This document shows, in pieces, positions 1-7,799 of a DNA stretch of 64,000 bases. The notes below the pieces were generated by a model. It saw only the letters and a list, made by a program, of their open reading frames with translations. It was not told the origin of the DNA and searched no databases. Both the position numbers and the translations under genes were made by a program. The stretch's first letter is position 1, and the number at the start of each line of letters is the position of its first letter. The DNA is taken from NCBI RefSeq assembly GCF_018449635.1, contig NZ_JAAVUV010000001.1, positions 434,001-498,000 on the forward strand, read 5' to 3'. Source of the stretch: Caballeronia sp. dw_276 (GTDB lineage: Bacteria; Pseudomonadota; Gammaproteobacteria; Burkholderiales; Burkholderiaceae).

Positions 1-430
1 GTACATCGGCAACGGACTCCAGCCGGGTATCAGCGAGAACGCCGCTTGTATTAGCCGTTGCGCCTGTAACGTCCGCGACCGATTCATCAGATGCCGTTGC
101 ATGGCGCACATCCACGGTGCGACAGCGGACGTCGAATCCCACTGAGCGGATGATCGTCTCGCGCGTCTTCCAGAACACCTCGGCGGCGCGGGTCATGGGC
201 CGCATGGCGACATACTCGATGATCACCGGATAACCGCGCACGCCCGGGTAAGCCGCCAGCAACTGGCCGGAGCGAACGTACTGCGTGTAACGATCTATCT
301 TTTTTGTCAGCAGCGAAAAATGCGTGGCTTCGTCGTCCCAGTCGAGGTCGTCGAAGATGCCGACGTACACGCGCTTGAACAGGATATTGACGCCGACGTA
401 ATCGATAGTGTCCACGTCGAGAAGAGACAT
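1..430 (-). CDS. DUF6572-like hypothetical protein (partial, runs off the left edge)
   Basis: An open reading frame without stops runs from an ATG at 428-430 down to base 1, so the C-terminal end is missing. The visible part is about 143 residues. Residues 1-110 look like a compact cytoplasmic domain (start MSLLDVDTIDYVGV, then FDDLDWDDEATHFSLL), which resembles DUF6572-type proteins; this family call is from memory of the motif and is tentative. After residue 110 the sequence becomes a low-complexity tail rich in Ala, Thr, Val, Asp and Ser. There is no signal peptide. Function is unknown. Confidence 0.6.
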   Translation of the reverse strand, partial: MSLLDVDTIDYVGVNILFKRVYVGIFDDLDWDDEATHFSLLTKKIDRYTQYVRSGQLLAAYPGVRGYPVIIEYVAMRPMTRAAEVFWKTRETIIRSVGFDVRCRTVDVRHATASDESVADVTGATANTSGVLADTRLESVADV

Positions 431-753
431 GGTATTTCCCCAGCGCCCGATGCCGGGCAAAGATTGCAGGCGCGTATTGTAATGGACTGCGTCATCCTAA
501 ATAAGTACGCGGGGCGTGATTGCAACAGTGTACGACGCTCAAGCTTGATGTCATCCATCGCGCTGTGAAATTGACTGTTTTAAAGCACATCCTATTCGAT
601 AACCGTGAATAGGAGGATACCTAAAAATACCTCGATTCAATTGACATCGTTCATCTCGAAAAACAAACTGGGTTCACGTTATTTGAACAGTTTGTGCGAT
701 TGAACACCGGACGGCGCACGAGCAAACCCTCAATGTCCGGCAGGAGCAGCAAA
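431..753. other. Intergenic region with a small inverted repeat
   Basis: No convincing gene. It separates a leftward gene from a rightward exported-protein gene, so it should hold two promoters. An inverted repeat with 8-base arms (TCCTATTC at 590-597, GAATAGGA at 607-614) could be an operator. TTGACA occurs at 641-646, but no good -10 box lies 16-18 bases downstream. Confidence 0.4.
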
Positions 754-1269
754 ATGAAATTGAAGTCCAGCAAAACCATCAAGGCCGCCATGATCGCGGC
801 GGCGTCCTCGATCCTGATGACCAGCGCATTCGCGGCGTCTATCGACGGTACAACAATGGTACGCATTGGCGGCAAGGTCCAATCGGTGGATTTGTCCACG
901 CATAGTGTTACTGTAACGAATGCACAGGGCGCAACGGAATCGTTCCAGGTCGGCGCCAATGTCCCCAACCTCGACAAGCTCAAGGCAGGCACTAACGTGG
1001 TCGGCACGACAGCTCGACCGGTTCGTCTGACTGTGCTCGAGTCGAACAGACTGGCTGCGCTGCCAACGCAAGACGGCAACGAGACGATCGCCCAGGTAAC
1101 GAGCGTGGACAGCCAGCGCGGCTCCATGACGCTCAAGGACACGCAAGGCGCCGAGTTGACGGTGCAGGCGAACTCACCGGGAGCCGTTGCCGCGGTTGTG
1201 CCGGGCACGCGCGTTCTCGTGAATGCAATGAATCCCGCACCGTTGGCTCGCGGCCAGGTCCTGCGCTGA
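754..1269 (+). CDS. Exported protein with two DUF5666-like segments
   Basis: 171 residues. The start at 754 is chosen because AGGAG lies 8 bases upstream at 742-746 and the protein then begins with a good signal peptide (MKLKSSKTIKAAM, hydrophobic core, cleavage near AFA-AS at about residue 28). The mature part contains two similar stretches, about residues 35-85 (GGKVQSVDLSTHSVTVTNAQG) and 105-150 (IAQVTSVDSQRGSMTLKDTQG). These beta-strand repeats recall the DUF5666 or OB-like exported proteins of Burkholderiaceae. It looks paralogous to the protein at 3865-4452. Periplasmic location is inferred; the function is unknown. Confidence 0.75.
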   Translation: MKLKSSKTIKAAMIAAASSILMTSAFAASIDGTTMVRIGGKVQSVDLSTHSVTVTNAQGATESFQVGANVPNLDKLKAGTNVVGTTARPVRLTVLESNRLAALPTQDGNETIAQVTSVDSQRGSMTLKDTQGAELTVQANSPGAVAAVVPGTRVLVNAMNPAPLARGQVLR

Positions 1270-1891
1270 TCAGTCGGATTCGTCCGATAGCTCGCCGCTC
1301 GTCAATTCTTCATCATGCATGCATCGTTAGTGATCTAGATCCCCGCTGGATGACGAACGGTGAATCGCCCGGTTTTCCGGCCGATTTCAGCTTCCCCCGG
1401 AAGCGCGGCGGCGCAGCAGTCAAGGTACCTCTGAGATTCAAGCGTAGTCGCAAAAAAATCCACCCGGCGCAAACCGGGTGGATTTTTTTTTGTCTCCAGA
1501 GATTGAAGGGAATTTGATCAGGATAACAAAATAAAAGACGGTTGCGAGTATCTTGATCTGGGTGTGGAACGGCAAGCGCGTCGGGACAAAGAATTCGCGG
1601 ATTTGCCGTTCAGGTGTTCAGGTGGAATCGATGCAAAGACGTATTCCGTTCGTTTGTAAGATCACGATTGCTGATTTGCATCTTACGTTTGTGCTACACG
1701 GTTTTACAAAGAGTTGGTTAATATACGTTCGCGTATCAGTTGACCTGCGTACAAGGCTTACGAGGCTTACGAAGTCAGACCCGCGGAATTGACTGGCACG
1801 CATCGAAGCATGCAGTTCGAGCACGACAAACGCGGTGGACGCCGCCGGTGCCGCCGCACCAAAAAAACCGCTTTCCGTGGAGAATCTCGAT
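1270..1891. other. Intergenic region (about 620 bases) with one terminator
   Basis: Apart from the terminator at 1452-1491 no gene is supported. Short frames here lack ribosome binding sites and a plausible protein composition. The stretch 1500-1760 is clearly lower in GC than the surroundings and ends with a tandem pair of the word GGCTTACGA around 1754-1770. It presumably carries the promoter of the small exported protein at 1892. Confidence 0.5.
1452..1491. terminator. Strong bidirectional Rho-independent terminator
   Basis: Stem ATCCACCCGG / CCGGGTGGAT with a 6-base loop, preceded by seven A and followed by nine T, so it can end transcription in both directions. It lies 180 bases after the exported-protein gene. 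Confidence 0.9.
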
Positions 1892-2191
1892 ATGTACCGA
1901 ATCCGCATGGCTGCATTGGCTCTCGTCGTATCAGTGGCAACCGCTGGACTGACCGCTCCGGTCGCCATGGCGCAAACCGCCGATACCGCCGCTTCCACCC
2001 CGAAGCAGGAGCAGAAGGCGCAACGCAAGGCCGATCGCAAAGCAGCCCGCGCCAAGAAGAATGCGGAACTGAAGGATCTGGAGAAGAACGGTTATAACCC
2101 GAGCGGCGACCAGACCAACTATCCGCAGAACATTCAGAACGCGGAGAAAAAGTCGGCTGCGGCGAAGGCCAAGGCGGCATCGGCTCCTTGA
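1892..2191 (+). CDS. Small exported DUF4148-like protein
   Basis: 99 residues. An in-frame start exists at 1835, but 1892 is preferred: GGAGA at 1879-1883 precedes it and the protein then begins with a clean signal peptide (MYRIRMAALALVVS, cleavage after AMA at about residue 25). The mature chain has a Lys/Ala/Glu-rich helical stretch (KQEQKAQRKADRKAARAKK) followed by LEKNGYNPSGDQTNYPQNIQNAEKK, which matches the typical C-terminal pattern of DUF4148 proteins, small periplasmic proteins abundant in Burkholderia. A terminator follows directly. No function is known for the family. Confidence 0.8.
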   Translation: MYRIRMAALALVVSVATAGLTAPVAMAQTADTAASTPKQEQKAQRKADRKAARAKKNAELKDLEKNGYNPSGDQTNYPQNIQNAEKKSAAAKAKAASAP

Positions 2192-2218
2192 GCGGCGCTT
2201 GGAACTTCGTTTGAATGA

Positions 2219-2247
2219 AATAACCCGCTCACGGCGGGTTATTTTTT
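2219..2247 (+). terminator. Rho-independent terminator
   Basis: Perfect 10-base stem AATAACCCGC / GCGGGTTATT with a 5-base loop and a T-rich tail, 27 bases after the DUF4148-like gene. Confidence 0.9.
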
Positions 2248-2417
2248 GGGCCGTGTGAGATGGTTCGCGGCCCACCGGCAGGCTTTTTGGTGAACCGGTA
2301 GAATCGGATGCCGTTTTGCATTGGATTATTCTCAGGCGATACGCACCCTGGACATCGCGGCACTTGCAACGCGTCCCGCGCCGGCTAAAGCCGGCCTCAC
2401 CTTCTACCAGGCGGTCT

Positions 2418-3584
2418 ATGCGACGTTCCGCATTTTTCATCCGCGTAATCGGCATCGGTATTTTGTTTCACGTGTATATCGGCGTGCGCCTGATTCCTGT
2501 GGCGCCCGTAAGCCCCGCGCTCAAGATACTCGCGGTGCTCGCGCTGGTGGCTTCCATCGTGCTGATTCCACTTGGCATGATCGCACGCAATATCGGGCAA
2601 CAGCCGCTGTCTGATCGTCTCGCGTGGATCGGACTGCTGGTAATGGGCTTTTTTTCCTCGTTGCTCGTGCTGACGTTTCTTCGCGACATCGTGTTGCTTG
2701 TGTTGCATCTGGCGAGCAGCGGCGAGAACGCCGTCAATCCGTGGCCCGGATTCAGGGCGTGGAGCGCTCTCGGCGTGCCCTTGCTCGCCGTGCTGGTGAC
2801 GCTGTTCGGCATCTATAGCGCGCGTCGCCGTGCGGCGGTCAAGAACGTGGATGTCCCCATCGATAACCTGCCGGCCGCGCTGCACGGTTTCACGATCGTG
2901 CAAATCAGCGATATTCACGTTGGGCCGACCATCAAGCGCCAATACGTGGAAAAGATCGTGGCGGCGGTCAATGCGTTGAAGCCGGACCTGATTGCCGTGA
3001 CTGGCGATGTAGTCGACGGCTCCGTGCCTCAACTCGCCGCGCACACGCGCCCGCTATCAGATTTGAAAGCACGCCATGGCGCGTTCCTGGTGACCGGCAA
3101 TCACGAGTATTACGCGGGTGCCGACAAATGGGTCGCGGAATTTCGCCGCCTTGGACTGACCGTTCTCTTGAACGAACATGTGGTGGTCGATCACGATGGC
3201 GCGCGCGCGGTCATTGCGGGCGTGACCGACTACGGCGCGGGGAGTTTCGATCCCGCGCACAAAAGCGACCCGGCCAAGGCGATCCTTGGTGCGCCCGCCG
3301 ACATCGCGTTCCGGTTGCTCCTAGCCCATCAGCCGCGCAGTGCGCCGGCGGCATCGAAGGCGGGCTTTACGCTGCAATTGTCCGGCCATACGCACGGCGG
3401 GCAGTTCCTGCCGTGGAATTTCTTCGTGCGACTGCAACAGCCGTTCGTGGCCGGCCTCGAAAAGCTCAACGATTTGTGGGTCTATACAAGTCGTGGAACA
3501 GGTTACTGGGGGCCGCCGATCCGGATCGCTGCGCCGTCCGAAATCACGCGCCTGCGCCTTTTGGGCGGCAATCGTCCGGCCTGA
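2418..3584 (+). CDS. Membrane-anchored metallophosphoesterase
   Basis: 388 residues from the ATG at 2418; a frame extending upstream to 2316 adds an Arg-rich, non-membrane stretch and is not favoured. About four transmembrane segments occupy residues 1-135. The C-terminal half is a calcineurin-like phosphoesterase with the metal-binding motifs in order: SDIHVG, GDVVDG, GNHEYY and GHTHGG. This layout matches the YaeI/YkuE type of membrane phosphoesterase. The active site probably faces the cytoplasm or periplasm depending on topology, which cannot be decided here; the substrate is unknown (the E. coli relative YaeI acts on UDP-diacylglucosamine-like lipids in vitro). Confidence 0.85.
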   Translation: MRRSAFFIRVIGIGILFHVYIGVRLIPVAPVSPALKILAVLALVASIVLIPLGMIARNIGQQPLSDRLAWIGLLVMGFFSSLLVLTFLRDIVLLVLHLASSGENAVNPWPGFRAWSALGVPLLAVLVTLFGIYSARRRAAVKNVDVPIDNLPAALHGFTIVQISDIHVGPTIKRQYVEKIVAAVNALKPDLIAVTGDVVDGSVPQLAAHTRPLSDLKARHGAFLVTGNHEYYAGADKWVAEFRRLGLTVLLNEHVVVDHDGARAVIAGVTDYGAGSFDPAHKSDPAKAILGAPADIAFRLLLAHQPRSAPAASKAGFTLQLSGHTHGGQFLPWNFFVRLQQPFVAGLEKLNDLWVYTSRGTGYWGPPIRIAAPSEITRLRLLGGNRPA

Positions 3585-3864
3585 ATTCACTCCAGAGTAT
3601 CAACTCGACCGGGAAAGGATTATCGACTTCACGTCTATATCCTTTCTTATAATTCCGTTAATCGAATCAATTCGATTATTTAAATATAATATCCGATCGG
3701 ATGATAATCGGTAATTAAGCAAAATCGATTCAGGGCCTGCATGGACAACGCTCCAGTGCGCACGGTATAAATATCGTCAGCGCTTGAATGCGTTTGCGTA
3801 TCTGATTCAAATAGCTGAATTGATTCAGAGCGCGATTTTTGATTTCCATCGCCCGGAGAATTAC
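3585..3864. promoter_or_regulatory. AT-rich intergenic region with palindromes
   Basis: 280 bases of unusually low GC. It holds the perfect 12-base palindrome ATCCGATCGGAT (3691-3702), an inverted repeat TAATCGA-N6-TCGATTA around 3658-3677, and AT runs such as TATTTAAATATAAT. It is the promoter region of the exported protein at 3865, and the palindromes are candidate operators. Confidence 0.5.
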
Positions 3865-4452
3865 ATGAACGCAAAATGGATTTTGGCTGCATCGCTGGCG
3901 TGTTTGCTGGCTAGCGCACAGGTGAACGCGCAAACTGATGATCAGCTTACCAGTGACGCCATCAAAACCGCGCTGGCGTCGGAACCACGCCATCTTCAAG
4001 CTCAAATTGTCGGGATTGATTCCGGCTCCCGGACTCTTTCGCTCAAAGGCGCCAAGGGCCATGTCATTCCCGTGGCAGTCGGACCCCAGGTTACGAATTT
4101 CGATACGCTTAAAATCGGTGACCGCGTTGATGTATTGATCAAGGAAGCGTTATTGCTCAGGGCGGTAAAATCAACTGCGAAGGATGCGGGACTAAGAAAG
4201 CGTGTCGATACCTCAGCATTTGCGCCTGCTTCCGGCACAGCGGGATTTGGCGCGGCGAAGGAGGTCGAGATAATTGCAACCGTGCAAAGTATTGATCAGA
4301 AAAAGAAAACGATCACCCTGCGAGGACCATGGCATACCGATACATTTGGTTTGCCGCCTGAATTGGCCACCAAAAAGCTCAAAGCCGGTGACACCGTTCA
4401 CGTAGTGTTCATTTCGGCGACGGCAGTCGAAGTGACGCCGGTCGCCAAATAA
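3865..4452 (+). CDS. Exported protein with two DUF5666-like segments
   Basis: 195 residues. The ATG at 3865 follows CGGAGA and opens a signal peptide (MNAKWILAASLACLLASAQVNA, cleavage near residue 22). The mature protein has two related beta-rich segments: about residues 40-90 (AQIVGIDSGSRTLSLKGAKG, then FDTLKIGDRVDVL) and 130-190 (IIATVQSIDQKKKTITLRGP, then KLKAGDTVHVVF). The same pattern, including the K-A/I-GD turn, occurs in the protein at 754-1269, so the two are probably paralogues. Likely periplasmic; function unknown. Confidence 0.75.
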   Translation: MNAKWILAASLACLLASAQVNAQTDDQLTSDAIKTALASEPRHLQAQIVGIDSGSRTLSLKGAKGHVIPVAVGPQVTNFDTLKIGDRVDVLIKEALLLRAVKSTAKDAGLRKRVDTSAFAPASGTAGFGAAKEVEIIATVQSIDQKKKTITLRGPWHTDTFGLPPELATKKLKAGDTVHVVFISATAVEVTPVAK

Positions 4453-4473
4453 GCCGAGAGAAAGCCCAGAGCA

Positions 4474-5310
4474 CTAAATTCTGATCAGGACCGCGCCGGC
4501 CGTGACGAGCGCGCACGCCACAACGCGCCGCGCGGTCAGCTTCTCGTTCAGGAACATCCAGCCGATCAGCACCGCAAATATGGAACTGAGCTCGCGCAAC
4601 GCCGAGACCATTGCAATAGGCAGATAGCGAAACGCGAAGACCACAATGCCATAAGCGACCATCGCGATCGCGCCACCCGCCATGCCTTGAATCGAACGGC
4701 GCGTATCACTCAAGAATAGTTCGCGTGGGCCGCCGTACCGATACAGCGCAAACACCGCGAACGGCACGTTGAACAGCAAATACACCCACGCAATATAGGC
4801 AAAGCCGCTTCCGGCGGCACGCACGCCGATGCCATCCACGATCGTGTAAGCCGAGATGAACGCGCCTGTCACAAGCGCGGCCGGCACGCTCGCGGTCGCG
4901 AACCGGCGCTTGCGGAATGCGAGCGAAACAATGCCGGCCGACACCAGCGTCACGCCAGCCAGCGCCAATGGCCGAAGGTGTTCACCTGCGAAAACGAATG
5001 CGCCCGCGAACACAAGCAGCGGAGAAAGCCCGCGTGCAATCGGGTAGATCTGTCCAAAGTCGCCGGCCTTGTAGGCTTTCGCGAGCGCCACGCAATAACC
5101 AAACTGCAATACCGCCGACCCGGCTATGTACGGCCAGCTCTCGCGCGCCGGTGCGGGCACGAGCAGCAGCGTAATCGCGGAACACACGATGTACGGAAAC
5201 GACATCATCCCGAACTGCCAGACACGGTCTTCGCTGGTATGGAGGAACGCGTTCCAGGTTGCATGCAGCAGCGCGGAAAACAGTACAAGCGAAACGATAA
5301 AAGGCTGCAT
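4474..5310 (-). CDS. EamA/DMT-family transporter
   Basis: 278 residues with about ten hydrophobic segments, the usual two-times-five EamA arrangement of drug/metabolite exporters. The start at 5310 (MQPFIVSLVLFSALLHATWN) begins directly at the first membrane helix and gives the standard family length; frames reaching further upstream add a long non-membrane stretch. The N-terminal motif HATWNAFLH and the C-terminal SSIFAVLIGWMFLNEKL are typical. It is an inner-membrane carrier, probably an exporter of a small metabolite, but the substrate cannot be read from sequence. It faces away from the livK gene. Confidence 0.85.
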   Translation of the reverse strand: MQPFIVSLVLFSALLHATWNAFLHTSEDRVWQFGMMSFPYIVCSAITLLLVPAPARESWPYIAGSAVLQFGYCVALAKAYKAGDFGQIYPIARGLSPLLVFAGAFVFAGEHLRPLALAGVTLVSAGIVSLAFRKRRFATASVPAALVTGAFISAYTIVDGIGVRAAGSGFAYIAWVYLLFNVPFAVFALYRYGGPRELFLSDTRRSIQGMAGGAIAMVAYGIVVFAFRYLPIAMVSALRELSSIFAVLIGWMFLNEKLTARRVVACALVTAGAVLIRI

Positions 5311-5585
5311 CAGGGGGGTGCGGGAAATTGAAGATGCGGATTCGCACAGTGGCGACGTAAGGCGTTGATTGGCAAAAAGTGGCAATCGTAAGCGGCTCAT
5401 TATGACAGAGAACGAACCGTGTCGACACCGTGCTGCGCGGGCTGAATCCGGACGCGGCAAGCCCGGGAATGCGCCAAAACCCGCCCCGGGAAACTCCGCA
5501 TATTGAATAAATCTTACATTTCCTACACTCGGAAAGCTTCCATACAAAAGCACAACGAAAGACCGAGACCACTGTGGAGACCACC

Positions 5586-6800
5586 ATGTTCGCCCGATTG
5601 ACCTGCATCGCTTTTGCAACGTTCGCGTTTGCATCGATTTCTTATGCCGCGGATCCCATCAAGATCGGCGTCGACGGACCTTTTACCGGCGGGTCGTCAT
5701 CCATGGGCGTCAGCATGCGCGACGGCGTGCGCCTCGCCACCGCCCAAATCAACAAGTCAGGCGGCGTGCTGGGGCGCCAGTTGGTGCTCGTCGAACGTGA
5801 CGATGAAGCCAAGAACGAGCGCGGCGTCCAGATCGCGCAGGAGCTGATCAACAAGGAAAAGGTCGTGGCGGTGGTGGGGTACATCAACACGGGCGTGGCG
5901 CTCGCGTCGCAACGCTTCTTCCAGGAAGGCAAGATCCCGGTCTTCAACAACGTGGCGACGGGTTCCGTCATTACGAAGCAGTTCGCCGACCAACCGGAGA
6001 ACTACGTCTTCCGCAACGCGGCGTCCGACAGGATCCAGGCGCCGATGATCGTCGAGGAAGCCGTCACCAAACGCGGCTTCAAGAAGGTCGCGATCCTCGC
6101 CGACTCGACCAACTACGGCCAGCTCGGCCGCGAGGATCTGGAGAAGGCGCTCGCGGCGAAAGGCGTGAAGCCGGTCGCGACCGAGAAGTTCAACATCAAG
6201 GACGTCGACATGACGGCCCAGTTGCTGAAGGCGAAGGAAGCCGGCGCGGAAGCGGTGCTGACGTATGGCATCGGGCCTGAACTTGCGCAGATCGCCAATG
6301 GCATGGCCAAGCTCGGCTGGAAGGTGCCGCTGATCGGAAGCTGGACTCTTTCGATGGCCAATTACATCGACAACGCGGGCGCGAACGGCGAAGGCGCGCG
6401 CATGCCGCAGACCTTTATCCAGGAAGCGAACACGGCGAAGCGCAAGGCGTTCATCGATGCATATCTGGCCGAGTTCAAGCCGAAGAACAACCGGATCGAC
6501 TCGCCGGTCTCCGCGGCTCAGGGCTATGACTCCATCTATCTGCTCGCGGCCGCGATCACGCAGGCTGGATCGACCGATGGTCCGAAGGTAAAGGCCGCGC
6601 TCGAAGGGCTGAACAAGAAGGTCGAGGGCGTCGTGATGGTCTACGACAAACCCTTCACGAAAGACGATCACGAAGCGATCAGCGCCAACGTGCCGGTGGT
6701 GGGCGAGGTGAAGGGCGGACGCGTGGTGTTCGCTTACGACGCCGACAAGAAAGGCGGCGGCGAGTTGCGCACCAAGCAGACCACGACCGCCGCAAACTGA
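5586..6800 (+). CDS. livK: Branched-chain amino acid ABC transporter, periplasmic binding protein
   Basis: 404 residues. The ATG at 5586 follows GGAGA (5576-5580) and opens a signal peptide (MFARLTCIAFATFAFASISYAA). The mature chain is a type I periplasmic binding protein of the LivK/leucine-binding family (IKIGVDGPFTGGSSSMG, INKSGGVLGRQLVLVERDDEAKNERG). It is the first gene of a four-gene importer operon followed by livH, livM-livG and livF. A stem-loop follows the stop codon, which commonly leaves the binding protein in excess over the membrane parts. The ligand could be leucine/isoleucine/valine, but the family also binds amides, urea and aromatic acids. Confidence 0.88.
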   Translation: MFARLTCIAFATFAFASISYAADPIKIGVDGPFTGGSSSMGVSMRDGVRLATAQINKSGGVLGRQLVLVERDDEAKNERGVQIAQELINKEKVVAVVGYINTGVALASQRFFQEGKIPVFNNVATGSVITKQFADQPENYVFRNAASDRIQAPMIVEEAVTKRGFKKVAILADSTNYGQLGREDLEKALAAKGVKPVATEKFNIKDVDMTAQLLKAKEAGAEAVLTYGIGPELAQIANGMAKLGWKVPLIGSWTLSMANYIDNAGANGEGARMPQTFIQEANTAKRKAFIDAYLAEFKPKNNRIDSPVSAAQGYDSIYLLAAAITQAGSTDGPKVKAALEGLNKKVEGVVMVYDKPFTKDDHEAISANVPVVGEVKGGRVVFAYDADKKGGGELRTKQTTTAAN

Positions 6801-6819
6801 GGTCACGGTGCAATCGCGA

Positions 6820-6850
6820 GCCGCGCCCGCCTGACGGCGGGCGCGGCTTT
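6820..6850 (+). terminator. Stem-loop between livK and livH
   Basis: Perfect 12-base GC-rich stem GCCGCGCCCGCC / GGCGGGCGCGGC with a TGAC loop and only three T after it. It is likely a partial terminator or mRNA-stabilising hairpin inside the operon. Confidence 0.75.
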
Positions 6851-6915
6851 GCTTGTGCGCAACGTTTGAGCAACAGCCACTTTCGTCAGCCACCTTCGAT
6901 ATCAAGGCGCAACAC

Positions 6916-7791
6916 ATGGCCATCCTTTTGCAGCTCATCTATAGCGGCATCGCGCTCGGCATGATCTACGCGGTGATCGCGTTCGGTTACCAGCTGACTT
7001 TCGCTACATCGGGCACGCTCAATTTTGGGCAAGGCGATGCGCTGATGCTCGGCGCGCTCGTGGGCCTGACGCTGGTTTCTGTCGGCGTGAATTACTGGCT
7101 GATGATTCCTATTGTGTGCATCTTCGGCTTGGCGCAAGGCGCGCTGGTCGAACGCATCGGCGTGCGGCCGGCAATCAAGATCAAGTCTGAATTCGGCTGG
7201 ATCATGTCGACCATCGCGCTCGGGATCATCTTCAAGAATGTCGCGGAAAACGTCTGGGGACGAGATGACCTGCGCTTCCCGTCGCCGTTGCCCGAAGCGC
7301 CGATGAAAGTATTTGGCGCCAACATCCTGCCGATGGAACTCCTGGTTGTCGGCGGCGCGCTTTTGATGATGCTCGCGGTCGAGTTTTTCAACCGCAAGAC
7401 GATCTTCGGCAAGGCCGTGGTCGCAACGGCGAATGACCGCGATGCCGCCGCGCTGATGGGCATCAACACGGGGCTTGTGATCACGTTCTCCTACGCGTTG
7501 TCGTCCCTGACAGCTGCGTTCGCCGGCGTGCTGATCGCGCCGCTCACGCTGACGGGCGCGACCATGGGCGCCGTGCTCGGGCTGAAGGCGTTCGCGGTGG
7601 CGATCATCGGCGGATTGTCGAGCGGCATGGGGATCATCGTGGGCGGGATGATTCTTGGCATTGCCGAAACCATGACGGGTTTCTATCTTTCCACCGGCTA
7701 CAAGGACGTGCCGGGCCTCGTGCTGCTGCTGATCGTGCTGGCGCTGAAGCCGGCCGGCCTGTTCGGCAAAACCGCGATCAAGAAGGTGTGA
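6916..7791 (+). CDS. livH: Branched-chain amino acid ABC transporter permease LivH
   Basis: 291 residues, inner-membrane protein with about eight helices (MAILLQLIYSGIALGMIYAVIAFGYQLTFATSGTLNFGQGD at the N-terminus, the LivH hallmark). The ATG at 6916 gives the family start; the frame extends upstream to 6853 but without membrane character. EAA-like coupling region near residues 180-200 (ATANDRDAAALMGIN). It ends overlapping the next gene region (stop at 7789-7791). It should pair with the permease half of the following fused protein to form the translocation path. Confidence 0.9.
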   Translation: MAILLQLIYSGIALGMIYAVIAFGYQLTFATSGTLNFGQGDALMLGALVGLTLVSVGVNYWLMIPIVCIFGLAQGALVERIGVRPAIKIKSEFGWIMSTIALGIIFKNVAENVWGRDDLRFPSPLPEAPMKVFGANILPMELLVVGGALLMMLAVEFFNRKTIFGKAVVATANDRDAAALMGINTGLVITFSYALSSLTAAFAGVLIAPLTLTGATMGAVLGLKAFAVAIIGGLSSGMGIIVGGMILGIAETMTGFYLSTGYKDVPGLVLLLIVLALKPAGLFGKTAIKKV

Positions 7792-7799
7792 GGACCGTG

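Noticed and set aside
641..669. TTGACA at 641 as a promoter -35 box
   Set aside because: The sequence 17 bases downstream (CAAACT) is a poor -10 box; not listed as a promoter.
1553..1792. Open frame of 79 codons in the intergenic region
   Set aside because: No ribosome binding site, no recognisable features, and located in a low-GC stretch with no codon bias like that of the neighbours.
5757..6938. Long leftward open frame (393 codons) across livK
   Set aside because: It is the antisense shadow of a clear binding-protein gene. The translation is rich in Arg, His and Asp without any motif, as expected from GC-rich codons read backwards.
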